Assembly (NCBI GenBank): GCA_018815245.1
Contig: JAHIXK010000010.1
Location: 186,001-250,000 of the forward strand
Direction: 5' to 3'
Length of the DNA stretch: 64,000 nt
Origin: Gammaproteobacteria bacterium
Lineage (GTDB): Bacteria > Pseudomonadota > Gammaproteobacteria > Burkholderiales > Burkholderiaceae_B
Numbering within the stretch: position 1 is the stretch's first letter; each line of letters begins with the position of its first letter. The position numbers were made by a program, and so were the translations under genes. Positions 8,194-18,634 of this stretch are shown piece by piece. A model generated the notes under the pieces. That model was not told the DNA's origin. It worked only from the letters and a program-made list of their open reading frames with translations, and made no database searches.

Positions 8194-11100
8194 TTATGGC
8201 CTGGTTTGGCTTCGCCGAATCAACAAAAACACGGCCGGAATAACGAACATGGACAACAAGGGTGCACTGATCATGCCGCCCACCATGGGCGCTGCAATGC
8301 GCTGCATCACCTCGCTGCCCGTGCCCGTACCCCACATAATCGGTATAAGGCCAGCAAGAATGGTCAGCACGGTCATGGCTTTGGGCCGCACGCGCAACAC
8401 GGCACCTTCGCGAATTGCATCCAGCAAATCATCCTCCTGAACCGTTCCCTTGTTCACACGGCTTGCCCAGCTTTGGTTCAGGTACAACAGCATGATGACG
8501 CCAAATTCAGCGGCCACGCCTGCCAGTGCAATAAAACCCACGGCCCCGGCCACTGACAGGTTAAAGTCTAAAAACCACAACAACCACGCACCACCGATCA
8601 AGGCAAAGGGCAAGGTCGCCATGATGAGCACAGCCTCGTCAATCTGCTTGAAGGTCATGTAAAGCAATACGAAAATAATCAGCAGCGTGAAAGGCACCAC
8701 CAGCTTCAGCTTCGCTGTGGCACGTTCCAGAAACTCAAACTGGCCCGACCATGAAATGGAATACCCAGGGGGCAAGTTCACCTGCTGCGCCACAGCCTGC
8801 TGCATGTCCAACACCGCCGACTGAAGATCGCGCCCACGAATGTCGATGTACACATAGCCGGCCAAACGGGAATTCTCGCTGCGCAACATGGGTGGGCCGT
8901 CGGTGATGTTGATGCGGGCCACATCATCCAGCACAATCCGCTGTCCGGAACTGGTGTATATCGGCAAGGCCCGCAAACGGGTCAGGGAATCGCGCACCTC
9001 GCGGGGATAGCGCACATTGATGGGAAAACGCTGCAAGCCTTCCACAGTTTCACCAATGTTCATGCCACCCACCGCACTGGAAATGACCGACTGAATGTCG
9101 GACACATTCATGCCGTATCGCGCGGCTTTGTTGCGGTCAATGTCCACATCGATGTAACGCCCGCCTGTCAGGCGTTCAGCAAAGGCGCTGCTAACACCTT
9201 CAAGATTTTTCACGGCTTTCTCGATATTCACAGCCACTTCATTGATGGTGTTCAAATCAGGCCCGGTTACTTTCACGCCCACGGGGCTTTTAATACCAGT
9301 GGCCAACATGTCGATCCGGTTGCGGATGGGCGGTACCCAAATATTGGTCAAGCCGGGCACACGCACAATTTTGTCAAGTTCATCGACCAGCATGTCGGCG
9401 GTCATGCCTTCGCGCCATTCGTCTTTGGGTTTGAACTGGATAGTGGTTTCAAACATTTCCATGGGTGCCGGGTCTGTTGCAGATTCAGCACGACCCGCTT
9501 TGCCATACACCGACTCCACTTCTGGCAGCGTGGCAATCAAACGGTCGGTTTGTTGCAACAACTCAGCAGCCTTGCCCGCCGACAAACCTGGCAGGGCCGT
9601 GGGCATGTACAGCAGATCGCCTTCGTCCAATGGCGGCATGAATTCACTGCCCAGCTGGCTAAGCGGGTAAAGGCTGATGCCCAGCAACACCAAGGCCACT
9701 GCTACGGTGGTTTTTGGAAACCTCAACACAGCATCCAGCGCAGGACGATAAGCCGCAATCAAACCCCGGTTGATGGGGTTGGCCGTTTCATTTGGAATTT
9801 TGCCGCGAATCAAATACCCCATCAACACCGGGATCAGGGTAATGGCAAGGCCAGCCGAGGCCGCCATGGCGTAAGTTTTTGTAAAAGCCAGGGGCGAGAA
9901 CAAACGCCCTTCCTGCGCTTCAAGCGTAAACACGGGAATGAAGCTGAGCGTGATCACCAGCAGGCTTGAGAAAAGCGCAGGCCCCACTTCCACTGCAGCA
10001 TCGCCGATTACGCGCCAACGTTCGGTGCCCGCAAGTTCTTGATCGGGATTGTCATGTGCCCATTGCTCAAGGTGCTTGTGCGCGTTTTCGATCATCACCA
10101 GTGCAGCGTCGACCATGGCACCCACGGCAATTGCAATGCCCCCCAGCGACATTACGTTGGCATTCACCCCTTGCTGTTCCATCACGATGAACGACACCAA
10201 CACGCCCAAGGGCAGGGAAACAATGGCCACGAAAGCTGACCTGAAGTGCAGCAAAAACACAAAACACACCAGCGCCACCACGATGAATTCTTCAAGCAAT
10301 TTGAAGCTAAGGTTATCAATCGCGTTTTTGATCAGGGTGGACCTGTCATACACCGGCACAATTTCAACACCCTTGGGCAAACCGGCTTTCAGGCTTTCCA
10401 GCTTGGCCTTCACCGCTTCGATTGTTTGCAGGGCGTTTTTACCAGACCGCATTACAATGACACCGCCCACCGATTCACCATTGCCATTCAGTTCGCCAAT
10501 GCCTCGGCGCATTTCCGGCCCGATCTGTATGCGTGCAACGTCGCCCAGCTGCACGGGAATGCCGGATGCACTGTTTTTCAAAGGCACTGAGCGGAAGTCG
10601 TCAAGATTTTCCAGATAGCCCGTGGCGCGCACCATGTACTCCGCCTCGCCCAGTTCAATGACCGAACCACCCGCTTCCTGATTGGCGTTGTTGATGGCCG
10701 TGGTCACTTCATCGAGCGTAATGCCATAGCCCGCCAGTTTTTGCGGATCCAGCACCACCTGGTACTGCTTCACGAAACCGCCCACGGAGGCAACCTCGGC
10801 CACATCCTCCACGGTTTTCAGTTCATAGCGCAAAAACCAGTCTTGCAAAGCCCGCAGCTGCGACACATCCAGATTGCCTGTTGTATCCCGAAGGGCATAC
10901 TGGTAGATCCAGCCCACGCCAGTGGCATCAGGCCCCAAGGCACTTTTTGCACCAGCGGGCAGGCTGCTTTGGGCCTGGTTCAAATATTCAAGAACCCGGG
11001 AACGTGCCCAGTACAGGTCTACGCCGTCTTCAAAAATAATGTAGACAAAACTGTCGCCGAAAAACGAGAAGCCGCGTACATCTTTCGCACCCGGTACGGA

Positions 11101-11322
11101 AAGCATGGTGGTGGTGAGCGGGTAGGTGACCTGGTTCTCGACAATTTGCGGTGCTTGCCCCGGGTAACTGGTGCGCACAATCACTTGCACATCGGACAAA
11201 TCGGGCAGGGCGTCCAGCGGCGTTTTGTACAGCGACACCACGCCCCACCCACTGATCAACACCGTGGCGATCAACACCAGCAAACGGTTGGCAATCGACC
11301 AGCGAATAATGTAGCCAATCAT
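8194..11322 (-). CDS. cusA: Cu(I)/Ag(I) efflux RND pump CusA
   Basis: This 1042-residue trimeric inner-membrane pump takes Cu(I)/Ag(I) from the periplasm or cytoplasm and drives it out through CusBC using the proton gradient. The membrane signature [20 protein letters not shown] is the HME4 (monovalent cation) type. The three methionines of the E. coli CusA binding site (M573, M623, M672) are conserved in their contexts: MPTALPG, PAPMEM and IRNRIDM. Twelve membrane segments in two halves fit the family. The start overlaps the cusB stop by 4 bp. Cadmium/zinc specificity is unlikely given these Met sites. Confidence 0.95.
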   Translation of the reverse strand: MIGYIIRWSIANRLLVLIATVLISGWGVVSLYKTPLDALPDLSDVQVIVRTSYPGQAPQIVENQVTYPLTTTMLSVPGAKDVRGFSFFGDSFVYIIFEDGVDLYWARSRVLEYLNQAQSSLPAGAKSALGPDATGVGWIYQYALRDTTGNLDVSQLRALQDWFLRYELKTVEDVAEVASVGGFVKQYQVVLDPQKLAGYGITLDEVTTAINNANQEAGGSVIELGEAEYMVRATGYLENLDDFRSVPLKNSASGIPVQLGDVARIQIGPEMRRGIGELNGNGESVGGVIVMRSGKNALQTIEAVKAKLESLKAGLPKGVEIVPVYDRSTLIKNAIDNLSFKLLEEFIVVALVCFVFLLHFRSAFVAIVSLPLGVLVSFIVMEQQGVNANVMSLGGIAIAVGAMVDAALVMIENAHKHLEQWAHDNPDQELAGTERWRVIGDAAVEVGPALFSSLLVITLSFIPVFTLEAQEGRLFSPLAFTKTYAMAASAGLAITLIPVLMGYLIRGKIPNETANPINRGLIAAYRPALDAVLRFPKTTVAVALVLLGISLYPLSQLGSEFMPPLDEGDLLYMPTALPGLSAGKAAELLQQTDRLIATLPEVESVYGKAGRAESATDPAPMEMFETTIQFKPKDEWREGMTADMLVDELDKIVRVPGLTNIWVPPIRNRIDMLATGIKSPVGVKVTGPDLNTINEVAVNIEKAVKNLEGVSSAFAERLTGGRYIDVDIDRNKAARYGMNVSDIQSVISSAVGGMNIGETVEGLQRFPINVRYPREVRDSLTRLRALPIYTSSGQRIVLDDVARINITDGPPMLRSENSRLAGYVYIDIRGRDLQSAVLDMQQAVAQQVNLPPGYSISWSGQFEFLERATAKLKLVVPFTLLIIFVLLYMTFKQIDEAVLIMATLPFALIGGAWLLWFLDFNLSVAGAVGFIALAGVAAEFGVIMLLYLNQSWASRVNKGTVQEDDLLDAIREGAVLRVRPKAMTVLTILAGLIPIMWGTGTGSEVMQRIAAPMVGGMISAPLLSMFVIPAVFLLIRRSQTRP

Positions 11323-12974
11323 TGTTCACCCCCACCTTTTTTTGCATCGGAATTGATCGGCTGAATGTTGACGATCTGTGGAATGTCCCCTTCCTGCATC
11401 CGGAATTCCATGTTGACCTGATCCCCAACACGCACGTTTTCGCGCGGCATTTTCGAGGGTTCAGGCAACCTGAATTCCATGGTCATTTCAGGCCAGCCCA
11501 GGCTGGGCACTGGCGGGTGTGTCACGGTGACTGCGTTCTCGCTCACTGACTCCACCACACCCGGTGTGCTGTGGGTGGCTGATTCACTGCCAGACCCACT
11601 GCCAGGCTCCGGCTGGTTCAAGCGGGTTTCAAGACCGCGCAAACTGGCCTCGGAATCAATCAGGAATTGCCCGGACAACACCACCTTCTGCCCTTCCTCA
11701 AGCCCCTCGAGCACTTCGGTTTGTCCACCAAATTCAATGCCAGTCTTGATTTCCACTGGCATGAAACGCCCTTCATCCCTGCTCAGCATGACCACGGCAC
11801 GCCGACCGGTTTGTATTACTGCTTCAGAGGGAATGATCAGGGTGGGCTTGCGATTCGTGTCAAAAAACCGTGTTTGTACAAACATGCCGGGCAACAGTTG
11901 CTGCTCCGGGTTCTTCAACACAATTCGTGCCAAAACCGTGCGTGTATTGCTGTTGAGCTGCGGCAATACGGCTTGCACCGTACCCTCAAAAGTTCGACCC
12001 GGCACGGCCTGGGCATTGGCCACCACATTGGCTCCGGGCCGCACATAAACGGCCTGCACCTCCGGCACTTCGGCCTGCACCCACACGGTGGACAGCCCAT
12101 TGATTTCCACCAGGGTCATGCCGGGTTGCACGGTCATGCCTTCGCGCACGGTCAGTTCCGTAACCACACCACTGCGGGGGGCAGAAATAGCCAGGCGAGC
12201 CTGCACGGTGCCGCTGCGCTCCACGGCTTGAATCTGCGCAGAATTCATGCCCACCTGCAACATGCGTTGCCGTGCGGCATCAATCAAAGGCTGCAAGTTC
12301 TCACCTTTCATTCTGCGCAACGAAAGAAATTCTTCCTGCGCGGCAATCCAGTCGGGCACATACACGGTCAGCAAGGTTTGCCCCTGCTTCACGGCGTCCA
12401 GGGTGGCTGTCACATTCAAGCGCTCTACGTAACCCATCGCCCGGGATTGAATCACCACCCGCTCGCGTTCATTCCATTGCACAGAACCGCTGGCACTGAT
12501 CTCGGGGGCCAGCATGCCTTTGCTTACCGCTGCGGTGCGGATGCCCAGGTTTTGCTGGATTCGCGGGCTGACTTTCACGCTGCTGCTGTCAGCGGAATCC
12601 GCGCCCGAATAGGCTGGCACCAGCATCATGTCCATGAAGGGGCTTTTTCCGGGTGAATCGAATTTTCGACCCGGCACCATGGGATCGTGGTAGTACTGCA
12701 CGGCCAAGCCGGTTTCAGGGTCAATATCTCCGGCCTTGATGCCACTTTCCATGTGCCTGCGGGTGGCGGCTTCGCCTTGCGGAATGTTCCATGTGGATGG
12801 GTCTTCTTGCCCACCACCGTTTGACGCTGCAGAACCAGCTTCGTCATCGGCACCACCAATGGGAGCCGACATCATTTCCATGCCCTGGTTCATGCCCAGT
12901 GCCCACAGGCCATAGCCCCCGCCCGCGACAGCCGCAAGTGCAACAACAGCGATTGCAATGTGTGTTTTTTTCAT
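11319..12974 (-). CDS. cusB: Cu/Ag efflux membrane fusion protein CusB with fused CusF domain
   Basis: This is the periplasmic adaptor linking CusA to CusC. The 551-residue protein starts with a membrane anchor/signal and a Met-rich segment (MNQGMEMM). A heavy-metal-binding domain follows (YHDPMVPG, then PFMDMMLVP, about residues 95-120), then the lipoyl/hairpin/barrel of the HlyD family. The last about 80 residues form a CusF-like metallochaperone domain: H486, W494, M497 and M499 reproduce the H36/W44/M47/M49 spacing of E. coli CusF exactly, in a GWPEMTM context. This fusion is known in SilB of Cupriavidus metallidurans. A Ser/Gly linker (PGSGSGSES) joins it. Start and stop both overlap neighbours by 4 bp. 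Confidence 0.95.
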   Translation of the reverse strand: MKKTHIAIAVVALAAVAGGGYGLWALGMNQGMEMMSAPIGGADDEAGSAASNGGGQEDPSTWNIPQGEAATRRHMESGIKAGDIDPETGLAVQYYHDPMVPGRKFDSPGKSPFMDMMLVPAYSGADSADSSSVKVSPRIQQNLGIRTAAVSKGMLAPEISASGSVQWNERERVVIQSRAMGYVERLNVTATLDAVKQGQTLLTVYVPDWIAAQEEFLSLRRMKGENLQPLIDAARQRMLQVGMNSAQIQAVERSGTVQARLAISAPRSGVVTELTVREGMTVQPGMTLVEINGLSTVWVQAEVPEVQAVYVRPGANVVANAQAVPGRTFEGTVQAVLPQLNSNTRTVLARIVLKNPEQQLLPGMFVQTRFFDTNRKPTLIIPSEAVIQTGRRAVVMLSRDEGRFMPVEIKTGIEFGGQTEVLEGLEEGQKVVLSGQFLIDSEASLRGLETRLNQPEPGSGSGSESATHSTPGVVESVSENAVTVTHPPVPSLGWPEMTMEFRLPEPSKMPRENVRVGDQVNMEFRMQEGDIPQIVNIQPINSDAKKGGGEQ

Positions 12975-14281
12975 GGTTGTACCTCAGAAGGAATCAGGTA
13001 TTCCAGTTGCGCCCAAAGCCGGGCAGTGTCCATTTGAATGCGCAGTTTTTCCAGGCGCATGTCAATTTCCATTCGGCGTGCGGCCAGCACATCGGCCAGG
13101 GTTCCTGTGGCGCCCTGGTAAGCGGCCAATGCGGCCTGTGTTCGCTGTTGTGTTAACGGGATCAGGCTGCGGTCAAAATCATTGATGCGCTTCAAGTTGC
13201 TTTGCCAGGTTTGTTGCCAGCGCCGGGTTTGTGCCAGGTGTTCGCGGTGTAGCTCGATACGCTCGGCCCGGGCTTTGGCCGCCATGGCATTGGCAGCTGC
13301 CAGCGCCTGATCCTGTCGATCGTCTTCATCAACAAACAGGGGGCGTGAGGCACCAAACGACAGCATTTCTGAAAACTGCGGCCCCCGTCCCGAATACATC
13401 ACCGACAAGGTCCAGTCTGCCGACTTTTCCTGCTGCTTCACTTCGACTTCTGCCAGCGCCACGGATTCCGCCTTGTCCAAAGCAAGCACTTCCGGGTGCT
13501 GGTGAAGCTGTTCAAACAGGTTCGCTGTGTTCAGGCGGGATTGCGTCAAGTCAACGGCACCGGCCAAGGGTGCATCGGCTTGTTCGCCCACCCAACGCTG
13601 CAATTCCGCCTGCGCATTGTCCAGCAAGGCCTGGGTGTCCTGAATTCGCAAATCCATCAAACCCAGTTCGGTGCGTGCCGCAAATACATCGGTTTGCGGT
13701 GCCTTGCCCGAACGGTACAGGGCATCGGCCGCCTCAATTTGCAATTCCAGTTCCGTGCGCTGCGACTGCAGCACAGCCAGAATTTCCTGCGAATAAAAGC
13801 GATCCAGGTAAGCTTGCGCGGTGGCGGTGCGAAGTTTGCTCAAGGCCTGAAACTTCCCGGCTTGAGCAATTTCGGCATTCTTGTTGAACACATTGGCCTG
13901 GGCTTCGCGCTTGTCCTTGCGGGCAAAAGTTTGCGAAATACCCACTCCGCGCATGGTCATGAAATCAGCCGCCAGGCTGAACTGGTCAGGGCCATTGGCA
14001 GGGATATTGATGACTTCCAGGTTCAACATGGGGTCGGGCAACTCGCCCGCGGCGGTGGCCTGGTTTTGCGCAGCCTGCCTGGCAGCGTCTTGCGCGCGCA
14101 GTGCCTCAGACCGCTTTTCAGCCAAGGCAAGGGCTTGCGAAAGACTTAATGCGCCATGTTGCTCCTGCTGCAGCGCCTGCTCCAGCGTGTATTCAGTGGC
14201 CACTGCGTTGCCCGGCCCGAAGAAAACCATTGCGGCAGGCACGCTCAGGGCCAGCTTAAAGAAAGTAGTTTTGCCCAACAT
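12971..14281 (-). CDS. cusC: Outer-membrane efflux protein CusC (TolC family)
   Basis: This is the outer-membrane channel of the CusCBA tripartite pump. The start is set at ATG 14281, where AGGAG lies seven bases upstream; earlier in-frame starts (14296, 14305) add unlikely residues. The 436-residue protein has a signal peptide (KLALSVPAAMVFFGPGNAVA) and the repeated long helical/coiled-coil halves of the family (LSLSQALALAEKRSEALRAQ; then SGKAPQTDVFAARTELGLM). It contains no lipobox, so unlike E. coli CusC it may not be a lipoprotein. Its stop overlaps the cusB start. Confidence 0.9.
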   Translation of the reverse strand: MLGKTTFFKLALSVPAAMVFFGPGNAVATEYTLEQALQQEQHGALSLSQALALAEKRSEALRAQDAARQAAQNQATAAGELPDPMLNLEVINIPANGPDQFSLAADFMTMRGVGISQTFARKDKREAQANVFNKNAEIAQAGKFQALSKLRTATAQAYLDRFYSQEILAVLQSQRTELELQIEAADALYRSGKAPQTDVFAARTELGLMDLRIQDTQALLDNAQAELQRWVGEQADAPLAGAVDLTQSRLNTANLFEQLHQHPEVLALDKAESVALAEVEVKQQEKSADWTLSVMYSGRGPQFSEMLSFGASRPLFVDEDDRQDQALAAANAMAAKARAERIELHREHLAQTRRWQQTWQSNLKRINDFDRSLIPLTQQRTQAALAAYQGATGTLADVLAARRMEIDMRLEKLRIQMDTARLWAQLEYLIPSEVQP

Positions 14282-14372
14282 AGGGGTCTCCTGCATGGTG
14301 ATCAAACCACGAGAAACAAATCACACAAACTGCGCCAGCAATGGCTGCAGCCAAGACATGAAAAAGTGTGGA

Positions 14373-14753
14373 TTAGACCCTGGGCGGTCGTTCAGGCGAG
14401 GATTGCTGGAAGGAGATTTGGAGTGCATGCACCGTGGGTGCAAACACAGGGGAAGGCATTTGAGCCGCTGCCACCGCCGCGGTATAAGGCAATGAAGGCA
14501 CGGCGCAGCACAGGGGTGAACCCGCAAAGCAACCTTCTTCGGCATGCTGGGCGAAATCGTGTGTTAATTCAGCCTGCGCCTGCATTTGCATACTGTCAGT
14601 AACCGCGCAACACGGCACCGCGTACGCCATGCCTTGAAACAGCAGCGCACACACCAACAACACATGAACGGAAATACGACGAAGCATGGCAAGTCGATTA
14701 ACAAGCAACCGTGAAATTGTAGCACAGTCCATTTTTGTCATGGCGACGCGCAT
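14373..14753 (-). CDS. Small exported Cys-containing protein of the cus locus
   Basis: I do not recognise a named family. A hydrophobic signal-like stretch (ISVHVLLVCALLFQGMAYA) is followed by VPCCAV, a His/Glu-containing middle and PLCCAV, so two CC pairs lie outside the cytoplasm. It is placed between the sensor kinase and cusC on the same strand, suggesting periplasmic metal handling or sensing. ATG 14753 abuts the kinase stop codon (TAAATG), which supports coupling. A second candidate start at 14687 would begin directly before the signal. Cu/Ag binding is inferred from the cysteines and context only. Confidence 0.6.
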   Translation of the reverse strand: MRVAMTKMDCATISRLLVNRLAMLRRISVHVLLVCALLFQGMAYAVPCCAVTDSMQMQAQAELTHDFAQHAEEGCFAGSPLCCAVPSLPYTAAVAAAQMPSPVFAPTVHALQISFQQSSPERPPRV

Positions 14754-16079
14754 TTACAAGGCACCCCGCACACTGAAACCAATCCGAACCCATTGCCCTT
14801 CACACGTCGCAAAGGGCTCGCCCCCATGCAACCTTGCAATAGCCGCCACAATGGCCAGGCCCAAACCGTGGTTGTGGCCGCTTTCGTTGCGGGATTGATC
14901 CACCCGGTAAAACGGCTCGAACAAACGCGGCACACTGTTTTCAGGAATACACACGCCCCTGTTGCTGACAATCAGCCGCACAGAGCCTGACGCTGAGTTT
15001 TGTTCTATTCGGATTTGAATGGTGCTGCCCTTTTCGGCATAGCGAATGGCGTTGGACACCAGGTTGGACAAGGCCCGTTTGATCAGTTCTGAATCCACCC
15101 GGGCGCTGGCTTCGCCTTGCAACTCGAACTTCAGGTTTCTCTCGTCCAGCATGGCCTCCATGTATTCCATCACCGTCATGGCAGGTTCACTGAGTTTGTT
15201 GAGCAGACGAAAATCCTTGTACTGCCCCTGGCTGGCATGCGACAAAAACAGCATGCTTTGAATAATCCTGTTCATGCGCTGCAGTTCTTCAAGGTGGCTA
15301 TGCAAGGCCTCCCTCAAATGTTCGGGATCCGGGTTCTTTTCCCGCAACAGCAATTCATGGCTGACCGTAAGGCTCGACAAGGGCGTGTTCAATTCATGCG
15401 CCACGTTGGAATTGAATGAACGCAACTGCTCGTGATACTGACCCACCTTACCCATCAGTTTGTTGAATTGCTCGATGACCGGGTATAACTCTTCCGGCTC
15501 GTCCTCGCTTTTGATGCGCGCACTTAGATCGGACGGATTGAAGTCTGCAATTTTGCGGCCAAACTTGTTCAGTGGTTTCAGTTCAAACCGCGCCAGCGAG
15601 CCGCTGAGCAACATCACCAAAACACCCCACACTACGGCAGCCACTGCGAACATCAAACCAATGAAATTCAGGAATTTTTTGTCTTCAGACACATCGATTG
15701 CCAGCTCCAGGTCTCGCATCGGCATGGTGCCGCCCAAACCATTCAAGGGGTACATGTAGGTGTCCTTGTGTTTCACCTGGCTTAGCAACTCCTGCGGGCC
15801 ATACAACACCTGTCCGTTTTCGCCGTGCACTTTGGCACGCACATTGCCCAGGCTCACCAGCAGTTCATCCACGCGCCCCCACATCTCGGTGGGCTGCAGT
15901 TCAGCATTGCGGGCCAGCACCTGTTCTATGGCAGTTGCAGCGCGCCCAAGAGTTTCCTGATGGCGAATGTCCTGCCACATCCACACACAGTGGTAACCAA
16001 ACACTGCAATCAACGCAACCCCCAGAATACTGAGCACCGACATTTGCAACGACGAGCGCGTGGCAATGGAACGCCTCAC
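14754..16079 (-). CDS. cusS: Heavy-metal sensor histidine kinase (CusS-like)
   Basis: This 441-residue inner-membrane kinase has two membrane segments (about 15-35 and 163-185) enclosing a periplasmic sensor domain, then HAMP. The phosphoacceptor H-box is FNSNVAHELNTPLSSL; the N-box (ALSNLVSNAIRYAEKG) and G-box (NHGLGLAIV) follow. The architecture fits the CusS/CopS/IrlS group that reports periplasmic Cu or Ag to an OmpR-type partner. The start is GTG 16079, overlapping the regulator stop (GTGA). Metal specificity is inferred from the downstream Cu/Ag pump. Confidence 0.88.
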   Translation of the reverse strand: MRRSIATRSSLQMSVLSILGVALIAVFGYHCVWMWQDIRHQETLGRAATAIEQVLARNAELQPTEMWGRVDELLVSLGNVRAKVHGENGQVLYGPQELLSQVKHKDTYMYPLNGLGGTMPMRDLELAIDVSEDKKFLNFIGLMFAVAAVVWGVLVMLLSGSLARFELKPLNKFGRKIADFNPSDLSARIKSEDEPEELYPVIEQFNKLMGKVGQYHEQLRSFNSNVAHELNTPLSSLTVSHELLLREKNPDPEHLREALHSHLEELQRMNRIIQSMLFLSHASQGQYKDFRLLNKLSEPAMTVMEYMEAMLDERNLKFELQGEASARVDSELIKRALSNLVSNAIRYAEKGSTIQIRIEQNSASGSVRLIVSNRGVCIPENSVPRLFEPFYRVDQSRNESGHNHGLGLAIVAAIARLHGGEPFATCEGQWVRIGFSVRGAL

Positions 16080-16777
16080 GATGGTTGCTCCACCGCACGG
16101 TGTTCAAGCACATAGCCCATGCCGCGAACCGTGTGCAGCAAGGGGTGATCAAATGGTTCATCAATCTTGCTGCGAAGGCGGCGCACCGCCACATCCACCA
16201 CATTGGTTTCGCTGTCAAAGTGCATGTCCCATACCAGCTCAGCCAGTTCAGTGCGGGAAAGCACTTCACCCTTTCTGCGCAGCAACAACCACAGCAAACT
16301 GAATTCCTTGGCGGTCAAACGCAAATCAAGCCCTGCCCGCCGTGCCTGCCGCTTCACGGCATCCAGTTCAAGATCAGCCAAACTCAAGTGGCTGCTGTCT
16401 GTGGTCGCGGCAGGTTTGCCTTGGGCGCGCCTTGCCAATGCATGCACACGGGCCACCAATTCAGAAAATGCGAAAGGCTTGGTAAGGTAATCATCAGCCC
16501 CAGCCTGCAAACCCCTCACGCGGTCCTCGACCATGGAACGTGCAGTCAGCATCAGCACGGGAATACTCATGGTTTGGCGCAGGGCGGCAAGCACACCCAG
16601 CCCATCAAGGTCGGGCAACATGCCGTCAAGAATGATCAGTTCGTAGTGCCCTTCTGTGGCCAGGTGCAGGCCATCAATGCCGTTGTGCGCTACATCCACC
16701 ACAAAACCTTCCGAGTTCAAACCCTTTTGCAGGTAACTGGCCAACTTCTTCTCGTCCTCAATCACCAGAATTTTCAT
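16076..16777 (-). CDS. cusR: Heavy-metal response regulator, OmpR family (CusR/CopR-like)
   Basis: The N-terminal receiver domain has the acidic pair in VIEDE, phospho-acceptor Asp in LIILDGMLPDLDG, the Thr in MLTAR and Lys in LTKPF. A C-terminal OmpR winged helix follows (LTAKEFSLLWLLLRRKGEVLSR to LLHTVRGMGYVLE). The start is set at ATG 16777 (MKILVIEDE), the usual beginning; an upstream in-frame ORF of 11 codons is spurious. It is first in the leftward transcript regulator-kinase-exported protein-cusCBA. A perfect palindrome 67 bp upstream is a likely binding site. Paralogues CopR, CusR and SilR cannot be told apart here. Confidence 0.88.
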   Translation of the reverse strand: MKILVIEDEKKLASYLQKGLNSEGFVVDVAHNGIDGLHLATEGHYELIILDGMLPDLDGLGVLAALRQTMSIPVLMLTARSMVEDRVRGLQAGADDYLTKPFAFSELVARVHALARRAQGKPAATTDSSHLSLADLELDAVKRQARRAGLDLRLTAKEFSLLWLLLRRKGEVLSRTELAELVWDMHFDSETNVVDVAVRRLRSKIDEPFDHPLLHTVRGMGYVLEHRAVEQPS

Positions 16778-16843
16778 GGGAATAACTTCACTTTGCGCAG
16801 GTAAACACACTCACAAGTATAGAAGGGCGAAGCACTTTTTAAA

Positions 16844-16859
16844 ATTACAAATTTGTAAT
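16844..16859. promoter_or_regulatory. CopR/CusR-like box (perfect palindrome)
   Basis: ATTACAAATTTGTAAT is a perfect 16-base palindrome in the divergent region between the response regulator gene and the small + strand gene at 16964. It resembles the known cop box (TTACA-N-TGTAA) bound by CopR/CusR-type regulators. It lies 67 bp before the regulator start and 105 bp before the 16964 start, so it could serve both directions. Confidence 0.7.
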
Positions 16860-16963
16860 GTGCCGGTGGGGGCCTGGTAATTCGACCCTGCGTAAAGTAC
16901 GACTTATGCCAACGCAACAACGCAGTGGCAAAAAATTTTTGTAGTACTTAAAGGAGATTTATC

Positions 16964-17164
16964 ATGAATGCACGTCAATTGATCGCTACCTCCGTATTGA
17001 CCATTTCCGCCGCAGTACCTGCCTTGGCTTTGGCAGACAATCCGACCTCGCACGGCGACGGCACCGACCACGTTGCACAGCAATCCGAGCGTGTGCAGCT
17101 TTCCCGCCAAGATGTATTGAGCATGGTCAACAGCCCAAAATTGACCGAGAGTGATGCCAGTTAA
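16964..17164 (+). CDS. Small exported protein, DUF4148-like
   Basis: This 66-residue secreted protein has a signal peptide ending in ALALA, then a short His/Asp-containing tail (SHGDGTDHVAQQSERVQLSRQDV). AAGGAG stands about ten bases upstream of ATG 16964. The layout (signal peptide plus a short segment with a conserved LSRxDV-like motif) resembles DUF4148 proteins common in Burkholderiales. It is divergent from the cus regulator and shares the candidate CopR/CusR box, so metal induction is plausible. It is followed by two strong hairpins. The function is unknown. Confidence 0.65.
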   Translation: MNARQLIATSVLTISAAVPALALADNPTSHGDGTDHVAQQSERVQLSRQDVLSMVNSPKLTESDAS

Positions 17165-17180
17165 TGGTTAATTGAACTGA

Positions 17181-17246
17181 ATAGCCAGCGCGCAACCGCT
17201 GGCTATTCAACGGGCGCCTGTGTTTCCCCGCACAGGCGCTTTTTTG
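17181..17246 (+). terminator. Tandem hairpins with T-run terminator
   Basis: First hairpin: ATAGCCAGCG (17181-17190) pairs perfectly with CGCTGGCTAT (17197-17206). Second: GCGCCTGTG (17214-17222) pairs with CACAGGCGC (17231-17239), followed directly by TTTTTTGTTTT. The second is a textbook Rho-independent terminator for the small gene ending at 17164. Confidence 0.85.
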
Positions 17247-17284
17247 TTTTAACATGGGGCTCGATCCCGCTTCAAGCAGTGCCC

Positions 17285-18634
17285 ATGTCGTCCAGCAAAA
17301 ATCCTCCAAAAGGCAATAACAACCACGAATCGGCAGTGCCCGCAGGGCGGTTTGCCCGTTTAAGCCGCTTTGGTGCCTTGGCCACCGCAGTAGCTGGCTC
17401 GGTGGTTAAAAACGGCACCAAGCAACTGGCCCAGGGCAAGCGCCCCTCGCTTAGTAAACTGTTGCTGACTCCAAAGAATGCAATGCGTGTGGCCGATCAA
17501 CTGGCTCAACTTCGCGGTGCTGCCATGAAACTGGGGCAGCTTGTGTCGATGGACGCTGGCGACATGCTGCCACCCCAACTGGCGGAAATTATGGCCAGGC
17601 TGCGGCAAGACGCCAAGCACATGCCGCGCAAACAATTGCTGGCGGTGCTTGAAAAAGAATGGGGTGGAAACTGGCATGACCAGGTTCGTGAATTCAACTT
17701 GACACCCATTGCCGCCGCATCGATTGGCCAGGTGCACGAGGCCATTTCGCTTGAAGGCGAGAAGCTGGCCATCAAAATTCAATATCCCGGTGTGCGCGAC
17801 AGCATTGACAGCGACATCGACAACGTGGCCACCATTCTTCGATTCACAGGGTTGGTGCCCAAAACATTTGACCTTGCAGCACTGTTGACCGAGGCAAAAA
17901 AACAATTGCACGAAGAAGCTGATTACCTGCGGGAAGCAGCCTGCATTGTCAAATACGCCAAGGCTTTGGGCAACGATGAGCTGTTTGAAATTCCAACAGT
18001 GAATGAGGGCTTAACCACGCGCAGCATTCTCGCCATGCGCTATGTGGAGGGTGTTCCAATTGAGCAAATGGCACACGCCACACAACCGGTTCGTGACAAA
18101 ATTGCCACCGCCCTGTTCGAGTTGTTGTTCAAGGAACTGCTGGGCATGCGCCTGATGCAGACCGACCCCAATTTTGCAAACTACCGCTACAACCCGAAAA
18201 CCGGCAAAGTGATACTGCTTGATTTTGGTGCCACACGCGGTTTCGACAAAGAACTGGTGGCGGGTTATGTGGATGTGATGCAAGCTGCGCAAGCCAATAG
18301 CCGAACCCTGATGGAAAAGGCGGCAACCCGCATTGGCTATTTTGATTCCAGTACACAGCCCCACCACCGGGAATTGGTGCTTGATTTAATGGACCTGGCC
18401 TGCGAGCCTTTGTGCACAGAAGGCAGTTTCGACTTTGGCAACAGCGACCTGGCCGCACGCATTCGCGACAAAGGGTTCGAGCTGGGTGAAGACCGAAAAT
18501 TCTGGCACGCCCCACCCATTGATTGCCTGTTCATTCACCGCAAACTGGGTGGCCTGTTTTTGCTTCTCACCCGGCTAAAAGCGCGGGTGAATGTGGGTGC
18601 TTGCGGGTTTATTTTGATTGAAAACGCACGGTGA
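17285..18634 (+). CDS. ABC1/UbiB (COQ8-like) atypical kinase family protein
   Basis: This 449-residue protein has the family motifs in order: MKLGQ (KxGQ, about residue 81), the Ala-rich nucleotide loop AAASIGQVHEA, the Lys in LAIKIQYPGV, and the DFG-like LLDFGATRGF. ABC1/UbiB proteins are ATPase-like and support ubiquinone biosynthesis. This one lacks the C-terminal membrane helices of UbiB proper, resembling the shorter AarF-type paralogues. ATG 17285 is used; a GTG two codons upstream is possible and no good Shine-Dalgarno is seen. Its 3' end overlaps the convergent 18609 gene by 26 bp. The link to the metal genes is unclear. Confidence 0.82.
   Translation: MSSSKNPPKGNNNHESAVPAGRFARLSRFGALATAVAGSVVKNGTKQLAQGKRPSLSKLLLTPKNAMRVADQLAQLRGAAMKLGQLVSMDAGDMLPPQLAEIMARLRQDAKHMPRKQLLAVLEKEWGGNWHDQVREFNLTPIAAASIGQVHEAISLEGEKLAIKIQYPGVRDSIDSDIDNVATILRFTGLVPKTFDLAALLTEAKKQLHEEADYLREAACIVKYAKALGNDELFEIPTVNEGLTTRSILAMRYVEGVPIEQMAHATQPVRDKIATALFELLFKELLGMRLMQTDPNFANYRYNPKTGKVILLDFGATRGFDKELVAGYVDVMQAAQANSRTLMEKAATRIGYFDSSTQPHHRELVLDLMDLACEPLCTEGSFDFGNSDLAARIRDKGFELGEDRKFWHAPPIDCLFIHRKLGGLFLLLTRLKARVNVGACGFILIENAR

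Noticed and set aside
8054-8440. + strand frame starting with a plausible-looking N-terminus (MNKSKDEF)
   Set aside because: Most of it lies antisense to cusA, and the residues have no family resemblance; the start region is intergenic.
11667-12656. Long + strand frame of 329 codons opposite cusB
   Set aside because: Antisense shadow of a clear adaptor gene; composition is His/Gly-rich and unlike any protein family.
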